Assembly: GCF_910592395.1 (NCBI RefSeq)
Contig: NC_088312.1
Coordinates: 5,704,001-5,768,000 of the forward strand
Length of the DNA stretch: 64,000 nucleotides
Reading direction: 5' to 3'
Source: Lineus longissimus
Lineage: Eukaryota > Nemertea > Pilidiophora > Heteronemertea > Lineidae
Part shown: positions 11,911-27,200 of the stretch, one piece after another
Numbering within the stretch: the stretch's first letter is position 1
Layout of the letters: each line of letters begins with the position of its first letter
Program-made: the position numbers and the translations under genes
The notes under the pieces: model-generated
Told to the model about the DNA's origin: nothing
The model's database searches: none
The model's input: only the letters and a program-made list of their open reading frames with translations

Positions 11911-14756
11911 CTGTAAAGATAGAAAGGACAAAGACATTAAGATGACTGTCAAATGATACCTCATCTATCGGATAGCATGTCAAAGTTAATTTTATCGATA
12001 CTATTAGCAATGATATTAATGCAATCAACCTGCTACATGTGGCAGAGCTTCACTCTTTCTGCCTGGAGACGTCCAGAGGACCGAAAACCACACTAATGCC
12101 ACAGAGAACTCAATAAAATATTGACTCATTCCCAAGATCCTATCAAATGACATAAAAGTTATCTTTCAATTTATCAGTCCTTTATTGGCAAATGCTACAT
12201 TGAACCAGGAAGGTACTCTTAATTGTGCTCTTCCAACAAATAACAGCACCCTGGAGTTCACCAATGCAAAGCGATGACTGAAACTGGTATTGGTGCAAGG
12301 GTGATAAAGTATCGCTGCTTGGATGAAACAGTCACTTTACATCGTCACCAATGCATTTCTTGATTAAGACACTCTTGCAGGTGTTAGTCACATCTGCATG
12401 CTGCCTGTCTCAGATTTGTTTGGGGCACAATGCCAGCAGAAGGTATCATGTTTACCTTGTGTATTCATTAAAGGGGGGGGGGGGGCTATAGCTAGGAGCT
12501 AGGAGCTAGTAGAGGGTCAAACTGGCTGGTGAAACTGTGATATTAGGTCTGTGTTGTTAGGCTATCCTGTGGTAGTGTGTTTCAATATGTGGCAAACTGT
12601 GACGCTATATAATTCACAACAAGGAACTTAATGATTCTAGATAAGGGTGATACAAAATACTTCTAAGGAATTGACTCATCAATTATCCACTCATGTGCAA
12701 ATTGCTCCAAATAGGCCATCCTTGATGGGTTAACTGGTTCAATTGGGGGAACTCTTGAGGAAGTGTATTTGATGACCGGTGCTTAGAAGCTCCAGTCAAC
12801 AGGGTTCGGCTCAAGATCAATGGCTAGGCGAATAGCATATTGATTAGTTTCAGATACTGCTCAGAAGATAAATGGTTGCCATGCAACGATGTTGGAAGTA
12901 GTGCAGCTAATGAGACAGTCAGTAGACGCCAGTAACGGATCAGTGGGTGCTGGTTTAGGACCGCTTGGGTATTCCATAACTAAGCCTCTGTTGCCATTAA
13001 TGCTCCTGTGGACATGGTAGTAACTGATGGCAACAGGTTTTACTCATGAAGTACAATATGGCCTAACACCTTGGGAATGCCCGTGCCCTTACATCTTGAC
13101 CAACACGCACTTGACACTTCCCACATTTAAAAAGGCAGACATTTGATACAAGAAATGAAGAAAAAAAGGATACAATGCTAGCAAAAGACTGCAAAGTGCA
13201 AATAAATGAAACTTGCAGCCACTTCTTTTTTTAATCCTGCAAAGACGCATAACGTTTAATCCCAATAGCATCATCCAACTCTTAGCCGACACAAGACTCC
13301 AGTGAGGTGATCTCAAGACTGCATCCAACAAATTGATAAGTTTGAGTGCATTCAATTGATTATATCCATTTGTGTGATTGCTTGTCACAACTAGCACAAT
13401 TCATCCAACAAAAAGAATCTCATTCGGAAAAAGAGATTTTAAAAGAGTAACTCACTCAGGCTATGTGTATTGATCACGCAATAGGTTGGTATTCTAGAAA
13501 TGCAAGTCAAGGTTGGTAATATCAACTAAGATGCTTTAGAAACGTTGTTTATTGTAAAATGGACATAACACAACAGCAAGTGGGTATCAATGTTTTTTGT
13601 AACTCTCGGGGCAGAAACTGTTTTGCGTATAATACACACAAACGCATTGTATGGGAGACTGCATGGAAAGAACCCTCCATAGGCAGCCTACAGTAGACCT
13701 ATTTTCAACAACTACAGAAGCTGTTTGGCAGTACAACAACAGAAATAGTTCACAGCCACCAGCTTGATCATGTGATGGCCATGACTTTCAAAACAACAGT
13801 GTGAGAAATCAAAGCATCAATCCATCTTCCATGAGATTGTGAAATATTAGATAAAACATCGAAGATCAAGCATTAAAATCCCATCCGTCATGTAACATAT
13901 TGTTTACAAATGCCACTTGAGCAATTAGAATTTCAAATGAGTCACAGACATCAAATCAAAGATGTCCCATTCATTTTGTATGGATTAATCATGTACTGGC
14001 AACCAAACTCAGGATCAGTAATGAAACTGATTCGGTAGAGGAAAGATGATGCTTCTTTGCTTCAGAGACTAATTTTAAATTCAAATGATGTCAGGAAACG
14101 TTCCAAGGATTTCAAGTTCTTTCTCCGGCTTTGCACAATCAGATGATGATTGAAAGGCTGCCCTTGAAGTCTGATCCTGAATGACTGTCTAAATGAAAAC
14201 ATTATTCAGTCCGTCCTGTGTCAAGTCATGGGAATCACCATGAATTGGCAGCATATTTCCTGCCTCCGCAACGCAATGCCGCCTCTCTCATGAGATTGGT
14301 CTGCCTTTGGCCGGAGAGAGACTGTCAGCTTGGATGGGTCTTTTGTTTCACTTAGGCATAGGCACCAGGTATAAGGAATATTGAAATGAACAAACCAATG
14401 CAGAGCTAGGTGTCTTGCTCAAGGATGCGGAGAAGAAAGAGCAGTGATCATTCTGCCTGTCACAACCTTCTGATTATGAGCCTGGGGTGTTTGGTAACTG
14501 CGGCTGTTTAACATTGTCAAAGTAACTGAACTCCAGAGGTGAAACCTGAAAAATAGTGTTCAGCAGCATCAACAGATTCAAAAAGAACCACATGGCCATG
14601 TGGTATTAATGACAAATCATTAATTTCAAAGCTTCCCATACTCTGAGATGTGATGAAACTGTAAAATATCATTGTCAAAGCTTTTATTCAACACTGTGCG
14701 TGAAACCAGAGCAACACATCCAAGAGCTCATCAGATCTGAATCTACTTCACATCTT

Positions 14757-14885
14757 TGACTCCAAAGCCTCGGGTACTGCTCACTAATGGAACTACATTA
14801 AGGCAATTATTGTTTGTCAAGAATTCATCAGAAAACTGGCAACAGGATGTGACTAGGCTATTTTTCTTATAAATGCTAGAGCTGA
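14757..14885. repeat. Direct repeat copy 1 of about 125 bp
   Basis: This segment (CTCCAAAGCCTCGGGTACT through CTTATAAATG) recurs, diverged, at 15,163-15,290. Shared landmarks in order are the GGGTACT phrase, a GTTTGTC phrase, AAGAATTCAT/GAGAATTCAT and TTCTTATAAATG/TGCTTATAAATG. It could be a local duplication or two copies of one dispersed repeat. Confidence 0.7.
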
Positions 14886-15162
14886 ACGGCACAGCAGTAA
14901 AACCAACGTGGGTGACAACCCGCGTCTCCAAGAGTAAACTGGTTCCAGGGTATGTACCTCTCCAGTGCTGTAGTCAAAGTTTCCAAGGCATTCAGTGGTA
15001 TCCTTCTGTGTTCCCACCAGCTCAGCAACACTAATTTTGAGTGTTCCCAATTGTTGACAGTAAAGGTCATGTCAAGAACCTATAGCTCTTTCCAGATGAA
15101 CACCGCTGTCACTAACAAGAGATGTGTGCGATGATATCAGCGACATTTTCTTTAGCAAGATG

Positions 15163-15290
15163 TCATTCCAAAGCCTCTGGGTACTCCTTGCTAATAGAAT
15201 TACAACAACGCAACGGTTTGTCGAGAATTCATAAGAAAATTCCTGGTATGATGTGATAAATTTTGCTTATAAATGGATGTGAGGAGCACA
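15163..15290. repeat. Direct repeat copy 2 of about 125 bp
   Basis: Second copy of the repeat at 14,757-14,885, in the same orientation and about 405 bp downstream. It differs by several substitutions and small indels. Confidence 0.7.
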
Positions 15291-18200
15291 AAAGGGAATG
15301 CTTCAAGGTTAAATTGTAGGAGGGCTCCTGATGCCCCTGCGTAATCCTTATTATTATTTTGATACAATTATGGGATGGTTCCGCAGAATCACAAATAGCC
15401 AATTAACAAACTCAAAGTTTGAATAATCAATTATGCATGTCATGTTTCTTTGAAGATGATATTCAAAGACACGCTATAGACATAGTGATCAACATGATAA
15501 GTGTAAACAAACCAGTTTACTCCTCTGGTTGTTCTCTGTACTATACGGTAATAGTATTGTTGTGAAGAAAACCAGTTGCCTGGTTACTGTAGTACTATTT
15601 TAGTATCATCATCTGAGAAGTGACGCATTTGGTACTTTATCATCCAAACATTACGCTAAGGAAAAGTACCTCATGCTTGCGGCAATAACAAAGATGCCAT
15701 AAAAATATGATAAAACGGATATACGGTAATGTGTACACCCACACATGGGAATACTCATCAATTTTTAAATATGACAATAAAGAAACTAAAGATAATGCCA
15801 CTAGTTTTCGCAGAAGACATTTTCATAAACATCACGGAAGATTATAGTCCTGTGGTTAGCAATACCTAAGGGATATGTGCACTGAAGAATTATGTCAGAA
15901 GTGTCTAAAACATACTGCTTGCTTCCTATAGGACACAAAACAAAGATAAAGGGCAAAGCCAAATTTTGGTATTCAAAAGATCCTTCATTCACGTATGACT
16001 GCATAGCACGAAAATGTTCTGCTCAGATGAGAATTTGATTCCATTTTTGCGAAAAAAGTCAAACATCTTCTTGCTAATTCCTTTTTGTGAATCAATCACA
16101 ATTTCTGAGAAATACTATTTTTTCTGAACTAACTGTATTGGAAAAAAATTATCCTGAAATTAGCAATTTGAATACTGGCCCTGGCCTATTTATGCCACTG
16201 ACTCTCAAATTTCCTGAGATACGATATTTTCTCTCCAATAATCTGACATTGGAAATTGTGTCGGTGGAGTTTGTCAAGTAGCAAAGTATGTGCAAGCACT
16301 ATCTGCTATGCTATTGGTAAGCATGTACACTACAGCAACAGCAACTTGGAGGTTATAACTAAAGGAAATCAATATAGCAAGCTAAATGCGATGTACAGAA
16401 GCACGATATGTATGTTTGGAAATGCATATAGGAGATAGGACAGGTCAATAGCATGGCTGTTTGGAAACCCATGAGAGGTGACTGAACCATAACCTATACT
16501 GAAGCAGGGATCGGGTCAATAAAATGGACATTTCGCAATACCCAAAGAGCAACTCAATGATAGGATTATTTTGTATTATGACGCTTAGTTTTCTCACAAT
16601 CATCACTCAAAGCAGTCAAGAGGAAATGACTTTTGTTTACATTGAGGACAATTGGAGCGATTAATTGATTCAGCAACCACAAGTAGGGGTACTTACCAGT
16701 CCAAATGATTATATCATGAATAACTGAGGATGATAGTCATGATTTCAGGCAATTTTCAGTAATAGCTTATGATGGCAATCATTTCAAAGAATAAATAATG
16801 TACCGTAGTAATATCACCGATTGACACACATTTGGCAAGTAAAAAACCAAAACAACTAAAATCATAACAATCCAAAGTGAATGTCATCGGAAATCAAGAA
16901 AAACAACCATCTTTACACATCGTCAATGCCAGCCAAAAGTCACCAAGACATACCAATCACCAAAGCATCCGTATAAGTCACCAAGCCGTCCCAAGATCAC
17001 TAAGTCTTCCAAGTGGGCACAGTCTCTTAAGTTAGGGAACACGAGTCAAGCAATTATTCTTCAAAGACCAAGAAGTCTAGTACAATACTTGAGTACTTTG
17101 TAACCAGCAAAGGTTGTATTACCACCAGGATGTCTATAAGAATGTTATTGATGATCATGATGTTTGCATTGCCAGACCACCAGGCCATCCGACCATTATC
17201 AACACATTCAATCAGAACCTCAAACTACATCCGCCAAAACATTCCATCTTCCCACTCACTCAGTCATACAAGATGAACAAATTTACCAATGACTTCTCCA
17301 GTTCTATTAGACCCCTGGACAGAGCTTCTGGCACAAACAAGGCTGAAAATTGGACTTCTCAAAGGTCTTAGTGTAGGACATAGACTCATGTGGAAAAAAT
17401 TATGAGAGATTACAAATGACAACACTTACTAGTTCATTCCAAACTTTCCACTTCTGTTCCTTCCTTCTTCTAAAGCATATCTTTTCTGACTTTACCACTC
17501 ACCACTGTTTTTAACAATTATCCTGATAATATTCATACAGTGTGACAGAACCTGTTAGGAGATATAAAACTAAATCCAAGTCCTTCTTCTGTGTTTATAA
17601 TTCTACTATTCCCTTAGATAAGGGGATCCGTCCAAGTCAGTCCAGGATGCAATATTATTGTAAGTTAGCAAATCCCAAGGTAATCAAGTTGATCAACGAT
17701 TCCAATGCTTTATTCCACGGCTTAACAAGACAGTCCAACTGATCCCTTTAATTTCAAGCTGATCACACACTCAAAGAAACCTTCTGTCCAATGTTTCATC
17801 AGCAGAGTACAAGTCAGTGAGAGGTGAAAGCAAAACAGTTATTTTCAAAGTTATCCAATCACACGAAAAAATCAATATTTTAAAGCTCATCCGAACACAC
17901 AAATGTGTAGTGTACTCCAGTGTTTCGGTCCTCATAATGGCACTCAATTTGACAATCAAAATTGTTCTAACCCAATTTCTCACTGAGTAAATTAGCCCAG
18001 TTTATCTTTATCACTGCTGTCTGTGGACATATAGACTGACACATTGTTGACATTAAAAGGGATTTCGATAAAAATGTCTAATAAAATGCCATTATCACAA
18101 TAGGCAGTGCAACTCCCCAGGCAGCAGAGGGTTTGATGTTAAGGCTCAAATGAACTAAACAAAACACCAGACACAGATATTGGTTTGAACTTTCTTCAGA

Positions 18201-21200
18201 GCATTCCTACAACCTCTTCATTCTTTGATTCCCGCACATCGATCAAGTACTCAGCAATGCCCCTTAGTACCATTTAAGTCAGGTTGCACTGTTGTTCTCG
18301 CTTCTTTTCTCCTGCCATCCTTGTGTTCTTTTGCAACCATGACAACTCACAAATTCATGCAGCAGTAGAAAATGCCAAATGTCATCCACAGAATTTGTTC
18401 CCATCGTAAATATCAACACATGATGACCAGGAGGTTCCAGATTGCAAAAGTGATGGATGACGGAGGAAGCGTTTGTTCAAAATGTCAACATTTTTAAAGA
18501 AGGAATGGTGGTTTTTAGATTATGTCTCAGTGAGTGGCTTGATCACTGTACCAAATGTGCATTGATATAAAGGATGAGGTTGTATCTAATTCAGGAATGA
18601 GACTTATAGATATGGTCGGCATGCAAAAGCATTTGAAACATTGTTCTTTAGAGAATTGTTCCTTAGATTTAATGTTTGCATCTCTTCGGAGAATTCATGG
18701 ATATCAAATCTCCAGCATCTCATCAAATATGTCCAAGTATCATCTGCTGATGTTAATGAAATAGATCACAATAATGAGACTGAGGCAGCCTCGCCAAATG
18801 CTCGTGTGGTCCAGATTAATACAGCATTACGCCAGCGGCCCACAAGACAGATTGATACATCTGTCATTCTACATAAACCAATGTTGTTACTTCAAGTAGA
18901 AAGCGCATCATCGTAACATCTATCTAGGCAGTTGTCATGGTTACCATAACTTGTCGCGGAGCCAAAAGAATATATGTCCCTATAACTGATACACAGAGTG
19001 TAACAGGTTTAGAAGAGTGTCCTTCATGAATACCAACATAAAATACATTCTGATTACATAATTATTTCAAAACAATTGATTTGACAAGCATTTCTCATGA
19101 GAGTGTTCTCCACAAATGAAACCTTTCTTCTTCTAGTTGGCTGTATGAGAGTAGCATCAAGAGTGGGATGTCTTGGTGGGAGACTATCATGTCTTGAGAG
19201 TATCGGAGCTAAGCAGAAGTTTGAGAAAAACTCAAAAACAGTAACGATGCGTGCTTATGATATATACTCATGTCAAATGATGCATAATTTCTTAACCCAC
19301 CTAGTGCTAAAATGATCGACGCCAACTAATCACTTGGGCAGGATATTAATAAATGGAAATCGGCTTAAGGAAAGGAAGTAATTTGTTCAACACAGCGCTA
19401 AAACCAGGTGTTTTTTTCCGATGACGTTGCATTGATTGACTCTCACTAGGGCATACAACATCCACAGGATGCGATGTAGTGTAACGTCATATCTGCCATC
19501 CAAATAAATTCGAACCCTCTTTCTCCATCAGAGAAGTGCAAGCACAACACATTTTTCCACCATCAACCATCAGCAAAAACTGAACAAAAATCAATAGTAT
19601 GCTTTTACAGACATTAGTATGATGGCGGTTGCCATGTTACGTTTAAACTAATCATGACAAATGATGTAAGTTGAAATTGCAATGTCCTGTGATGTGGTGC
19701 CATGTTAAACATTCTATGACATTTTAATAATGGGTTCTCATGCAATCGCTTTCTCCGCCAACATGGGGAACTTTTAAAGGACTCTTAATTTGTTGCTATG
19801 TGTGTTGTCATCATTTCTATTTCAGACTGTAAAAACATGATAAAGTACCAAACATCAATTAAAATCCCTGAATTCAAAAGCGATGATTTCGTACCCGACT
19901 GTATTGACATGACACTGTAGACCTCGATCCTAGATCAATTAACACACTCTTCCATGAGCATGACCAGTGACAGAATATCATAACCATGTTACAAATGAGA
20001 CCAGAAATGACAATGGCTTGTTAACATTACCCTTCTTCCCATTTAATTCTTCAGTGATATAACACAAACATTGACTTGAGGTGGCCAATCCAAAATGTAT
20101 TATCATTTCTATTTTTGTCACCTTTATGATGAATTCGCACTGATTTTTATACAACTCCCATCATTCAGTGCCAACACCACGGCAACCTCTCCAGCAAAGT
20201 ACGTCATTGCAACCACAGCACGATTGTTATTTACCCTTTCATGAACAACAGGAAGGAACAGGATCAGGAGCTAAATACGTGACTGGTATAGTGCAGGCAA
20301 TTGGTTGCTATGTAACGGGAAGTCACCGGTTTCATCATCAGATCATTTCAGTTCACTGCTACTGTCAGAATTCACCAAAAATATATGTGATAGAGTGCTA
20401 TTTTGACAGGACATTGTCGTCATGTTCCACTCTTAGCGGTATGTGACTTAATGCCATATAGGGTTCAATCAAGATAATACTCATGTGATAGACAACTCGA
20501 TGCCTGTGATTTTCACCAGGACAAATGTTTGGAACTACACCTTGGAAAGGAAAGAACCTCACTTCAGTGACATAGACCTGTATGAGGCTTCCCAGTCTCC
20601 CTACCTGTGGCTGCCCAGTATTTGAGGAACAGTCTTCCTATACCTCCAAAGGTCAACTTATCAGAAGAAACCCCTCCAGCCATTTGGAATTGAGCATCTG
20701 AAATCGTTACTGTACTAGTTCAAACAGATATTTGTAGCATCAGAAACTGAAGCAGGAGTGCGATTGAAATGGAGAATATCGTATGGGTTATTTTGAGATA
20801 AAAGCCAATCAGTTCAATTGAAGATTGGTATTTTTAAACTGAGGCGGAAAGGAAATTAACATACAGTGAATTGGCAATATAGCGTACTAGTAATACAAAA
20901 CCAAGATCTATAACCATCACAAACATTTGAAGGAATTGTTTTTCAATTCAATTATGCATTGCAGCTAGCTCTTTATTTAAAATCAACATTAGAGGTCATT
21001 CAAATGACCTAATGGCCATATCAAGTCCTCTTGCGTTAAACTGGGTCTCCTATAACATTCCAATGAAGTCATTAATGATTTTCCTCAATTGAATTGGACA
21101 TATCATCTGATATGAGGCCATATGCTTTTTACGCTTCGTTTATGAGATCTATGCCATGGATAGGATTTTGTGATTTCAGAAAAACTCGGTTCCTTATATG

Positions 21201-24200
21201 CATTCCTAATTGAAATTTGGAAAATTAAGATATTGAGCTTTCTGGTTGGCTTATAATCCCTGGCTTGGAATGCCCATTAGGTAGTTCTGCACATCATTTG
21301 CAGCAATCAACTCTACAGTGCTTTGACGACCTTTTGTGAAAGAAAGTTTTCATTTTTCACTTTACTGTGATGATAAACACTGAAAAAATGATCTGTGATA
21401 TTTGAAGACAGACCCACCATGTGACCTAACTCTTATATTCTGACAACCATATAGTCTCATCATTATCTTTGTTTGTAAATCATTGACATACATCTAGCAA
21501 AACTCCCAGTATAATCATAAATGAGACCTAATTTAGTATATGATAATCTTTGATCACACCAGCTTCCTCCAATATCCATTCTGCAGAATGATGGAAACAT
21601 CAAAGCCGCTCATAGCTGCTATCATTGGTATCACTACACTTGATCGAAAGGAAAGGGGCTGGGTGCACAGGGAATCCCTTGGATAGCAATGCCATCAAAA
21701 ACTACCAGGACAGATTTTCAGAAACTTGCATGAATGGCCCTTATGGCCCATGAATAAGGGTCAAACTATCATCCCTCAAATCATGGTTGGCACTTTTAAG
21801 CAAACTGGCCGGCCACATCCATAGCTGACATCCTGCTCCTGAGGAATGTTCCTGATCCATCCCCATTCAGAATGGCATCCGATCAATAGCCGCCACATAA
21901 CCAACATCAATATAGATTACTCTGCGGCAACTGATGGAAGTTTATTCTGCTGAATTATTGATAGCTGCGGCCGCTGTAATCCAGTATGGGACCATGCTAT
22001 GTAGCGTTACATTCTACTACATCATGTAAGAGCTAGTCTTTGTTAGCATTACATAGCCGGAACTGCAAGCTGACCCATTACCTCTGGGAAATTTAAAGGT
22101 ATTATTCAGTTACTGCCATTAGATGTTACATTCGAATGATTCATAATGAATAATGAACAGACAAAAAATGATTTACAATACCAAATGAAGGTCCCAAGCA
22201 AACCTGATGTAAGGAGGCCATATGTGTCCAAGAAAAGTTGTGACGCAGTAAATTGTTTCATTATCTTCTGGCTTGGCTATAGGGGCACTGCAACCATTTT
22301 CATGAAAAAGATAAACTTGCGGCGCAGGGTTATAACATTGTCCATCACAGATATTGAAATGACTCTGAAAGGTTGACCATGACATGGTGGTTAGATAAGG
22401 GGGAATGTAATGCTGATAAATAAAGGGAACATGACACTTAAGATTATCAAGGGAGTACATACAGCAGATACAGATACAGGAGGAAGTTCCCCACTCTCGA
22501 TCTGAGCCCTGTTTCTTCAATCACATGCATTAGTTCCTCCGACTTCCTCTGTACAATTCTTTTTTTGTTTATTTCACAAAATGAAGTTTTTGTATTCTGC
22601 ACAGAAAACAATTCAAAACAAACCATGTGCATTTCAGTGGGTGACATGTCTCTGTCTCTTTAGATGGCAACATGTGGCTATCTGTATGCATACATTTCCT
22701 GTTGCAATACACCCACTAATAAATTGAATATGAAATATCTCTAGGGAAAATAAATATAAAGCTAAATGCTTTGACTGAGAACTGAATTATTCATGACATT
22801 TTGTACTGGTGCATGTGTGTATATACCACAGAGTGACAGTGACTGAATCTGGGCATATAATAATTCAAAGGCATTGTAAACATTGTCTGGAAGTTGGAAA
22901 ACGCACAGAGTATACATTTCATGAAGGGAGCCAAATTGGCACATGCTGGTAGTAGTCAGTACCAAAATGACAAGTGGTCACGACCCAGTCTGACCTTGAA
23001 AACAAGCTTGACCATTCCAATGACCAATTTGATGTAATCAGTAATGACATGAGGATGAGGGTTGCGTCTGACATGCGCAAAACATATCGTGTTGACCTTG
23101 ATCTTGATTACAAGAATAGAACGCTGGAACCCAATGATCAAGACACCATGCATAAGAGTCTAAAAAGCAGTTATAGAACTATTTCTAATGAACAGAGACC
23201 TTTTAATGCAGTGGCAGAAATGAAATATTTCACCCTTCAAATGTACCCACAAAAAATATTTTGCCTGTATAAGGCTACCCCTTGATGGAAAACCTCCAGC
23301 GATGAAGAACCTCTCTGATGTCGGATTGCCTGAGAAGAGAACTCTCTGAACCTGAGCTAGGCTGAAAAGGCTGAGTCAACTGAAGTCATCTAGCTGGGTC
23401 CAATGGTGGCTCAAAAACAGAGTTCCACAAACTACCATAAACTACACCGCATATGAGGAAAAAAGTAGGGGCGAATATTGACAAAACATGGCTAACGAAA
23501 AAAACTTACCAATTCAGTAGTAAAACACGAGTGAACACAGAAGTAGAGCTTAGTCCTAAATATTAGGACTAAAAGTGGACAGAGATTATGGCACAATCTT
23601 GATCAACTAAAACCCGGCTTTAGATTTAAATGGCAGTTCCACAGTGTCAAGTTATTTCACAAATGATCACTGATATGGTCGTCTCCAGTGTCTCTAGCTT
23701 CTCCTTCAAACACCTATTCCACTCCATCAGTTTGCTGACATTATCATGCTTTTTTTCAAGTCTCAAGAACATAAAAACCTCACAATGGCTACACTTTTGT
23801 CACAAAAGTAATAAAAAATCGACCACATAGATAGAAACATGATCGTCACGCAGAAGTTTCTCAGTGCTGGATTTTTCCATCACAGTGAATATAAATAAAA
23901 GGTCAAATGCTACCCGCACATCATCATTTGACTTGACATTGAAAATGCCACGCTCCCACAACACGTGAACTAAAATGACACTTTGGCCTTCAGGACCAGC
24001 AATCATGAGAAAGTATCACCCAATCAACTGGGGTATTTATTACATAACAAAAAGCTCCTGACCTTTAGGCAGGCCCGAACTGAACTTGATTTCGGTCCAT
24101 CTCCGCATAAGCTAAGACATCTGAAGAGGTCGAAATCCTTTAAAATTTCGCTCAGTCTGAATGTGATCATTTATAAAACATGCTTCAGGCACACTGTTTT

Positions 24201-27200
24201 ACCCAATCCAAAGCATCTAATTAGGAGCTAATGAGGTATTGTCTGACGGCTGTGACGTCAGAGGAAGAAGCATGTTGTCCTTCCATTAGTTAATATAGAA
24301 AGGTAATGATACCATGTACTCTTATGTAAGAGCTAAGATATTATTTTGCTGTAATTATCAGATGTGCTTACATAAACATGGTCCTGTTGGTGACATTCAT
24401 CGAGAGAAAGTTTCATTGTGCCTTCAACTAGCTTTCACTTTATATCTTTCTGGCACTGTAAAAATGTTCTCCATAATGTCATTTCTCCATGTCATGTCAC
24501 CTTTCATTTTAAAAAGATATTTTATAAACGAAAGTAAAGGAGATTCCAAAAACATAGGCAAACAGGAGACCCAAATTCTCAGAATATGATCCACTTAAAG
24601 TCACTTCTCTGAAAAACGGAAGACAAAATTGTAAGACTCCAAGCAAAGAGGCAAAGACAAGTTACCCAGTGACTGTAAAATGGCATTATTTTTTTTACTT
24701 TCCAGTTTCCAGTTGAACTTTTAGCAATGTTTTATCAATGGGTCATTCTGAACCATACAATCATGATTACAAAGGACATAAACATGATAAAGATGCCTGC
24801 TGCTTTCAAATGAAAGATACAACTGTCAGATAAAGTGACATGATAATAATGTAACATGCAGTAAAACACATATCACCAACAGTCAAAATCACATTTTCGT
24901 CAAATACAGTATTTTTGCAAGGGTTCCAGATGTCGGCTTATCCTCTGGTGATTTCTATGGGTATAAGGACTGGCTTCGCAAAATGGACACCAATCGATAC
25001 CTCCACATAGCAGAATGTATGAGATATTCCTGAAGGATGATTTCAAATTTCCTACCTTAAGTCTTTAAGGGAACCCGAAGTTATCTGAGATATCCACTGG
25101 ACTAATTGGTAATCCTCCCTGCGTAATTCCAAAAATCTTGCTTTGACACAGTTGTTGAAAATACGACGAAATCCTCGTCAACTTGTGCTATCCATCCGTC
25201 ACATCACTACAGCTAGCTACAGACACCACAATAGTGAGCTCATAGCTAGCTACAGGAATTCTGGGTACAAAAATCAATAATCCGCGCACAGGGTGGTGTG
25301 TATTGAATAGAATATCCAAATAGGGCTGAATAACTTAAGATAGCATTAGCTATTGGGAACTTAGTGGGAAATCTTTTCGAGTTTAATCACGCAATATCGT
25401 ATCCAACACACATATGACAACCTTATGATAATAGTGATCTCAGTATACCCAGATGTAAATTCACTAGGCCTACATATCAGACACCCTTACTCACGAATTA
25501 TACATATGTATGCGCTTTACCTGATATTCAGGGAACTAGAACAGGCGTAGATTAATATTAAATAAGGTAATACCTCAATATATAGGAACAATCAACATGT
25601 ATCCTGCTGGTGTGTGTTCATTTCCTATGCATCTTTCATGTCACCAGGTTAACACTCTGAGCAAATGGCAATCTCTCAAATATTTTATGAAATGAATCAC
25701 TTGTATTTTACAGCCAATTATTAGAATGATAGTCGAGTATATCCATCATAATCACAAACATTAGGTTCATTGGCCAGGGTGATTCAGTAAACAATCTCTA
25801 ATAACAACTACACGGTCACACAGTATCGAGCAATCTCCCACCCACTAATCCTTCTTCCTTAAGACAACGTAAAAGGGCTCACGTTGTACCTCACAACGTT
25901 GTAAACAAGATAACCCTGACTGTCCCTGTTGCCATGGTTATATTAAGATGTTTGGAGTCTGGTGTCCATTTTTATATTGCCTTGAGTATGATGCCATATT
26001 ATTGACATCGCATATGGACATCCTTTATAATAGGCATCATCAAATACAGAAACAAACTGATTCAAATGTCCCAATAGCAATACTCTGAGGAGTTCTAAAA
26101 ACGATTGGAGCAAAGCCGGATATTTTAGCAATAAAGGCAACACAGCTCTATTCTACAAGGAGTCATAGTAGCAGATTGCTTAACCTAAATGGTCATCTAG
26201 CTCCATCAGCATCAGCAATGTCACAATCAATGATCCTAACATCCCAATAGCTTTGCACACGAATGGCATAATCAATCAAAAATACTGTTTACAATGCTTC
26301 GAAGTGAAAAGCGATGAACACAACTTTGATGAGGCAGTTGGTGGGGGTGCAAGCATTTGACGTATTATCGCTAGCTGAAATCAGTGTAACATATGATAGC
26401 ATTATGCTAATGCTAGTTGAGCTAGTGACGTTAGCGTCGCCTAGCAACTTGTTCATTCTTCCTGACTTCTGGTTGTTGTCACAGAGAGCTGACAAATAGA
26501 TCGGTGAAAATCGATGAATTAAGGGAACCGGAACTTCCTGTACAGCATGTTTGTCATAAAGATTTTAGATGGGGGTTAATTTCATGAAAAAACTTTTGTC
26601 TAATCAATTCAAACAAAGTGATATACACATACCAATTATTGTTAACTGAAATTTTACCCAGGTACTGGTATACTACACATACATGAAGCCAATGGCTCTC
26701 TGTTTGAGTCATTACCAAATTTCTTTACCAATATTTTTGTTTCATTTACTAAATACAAAGTCATCGACTATAGAGGAGTACTCGCAACATTCATATAAAT
26801 ATCATTATGTAACTGGTCCATGGCAATACATCAATTATTTGTGGATAAGAATGTTGCAACCCTCAGGCTAACAGTAAATCTATGGAAAATTATTGATTTA
26901 TTTAAAAGCCATCATTGCATTAACGGCTAAATATAGCATGATAGGATTAAAAGAGATACTATAGAGCTCATTCTTTGTCCATAGTGTTTTCCTTAAGATC
27001 TACCAACTATGACCAGGGGCTGAACTTTATCAGCTGCCAAGGAACTTGTACCGTTTTGTAAGACACAAGTGAAGAAATGCACAAAATCTTAGGCAAACCT
27101 GCAGCATTTGGAATAAATCAGAAAGTAACATCAGGTATGGGAGGAAAATACCTCATGGGTATGAGGAGAGTGGATTGTGGACAGTCCTGGCTAACAAAAA

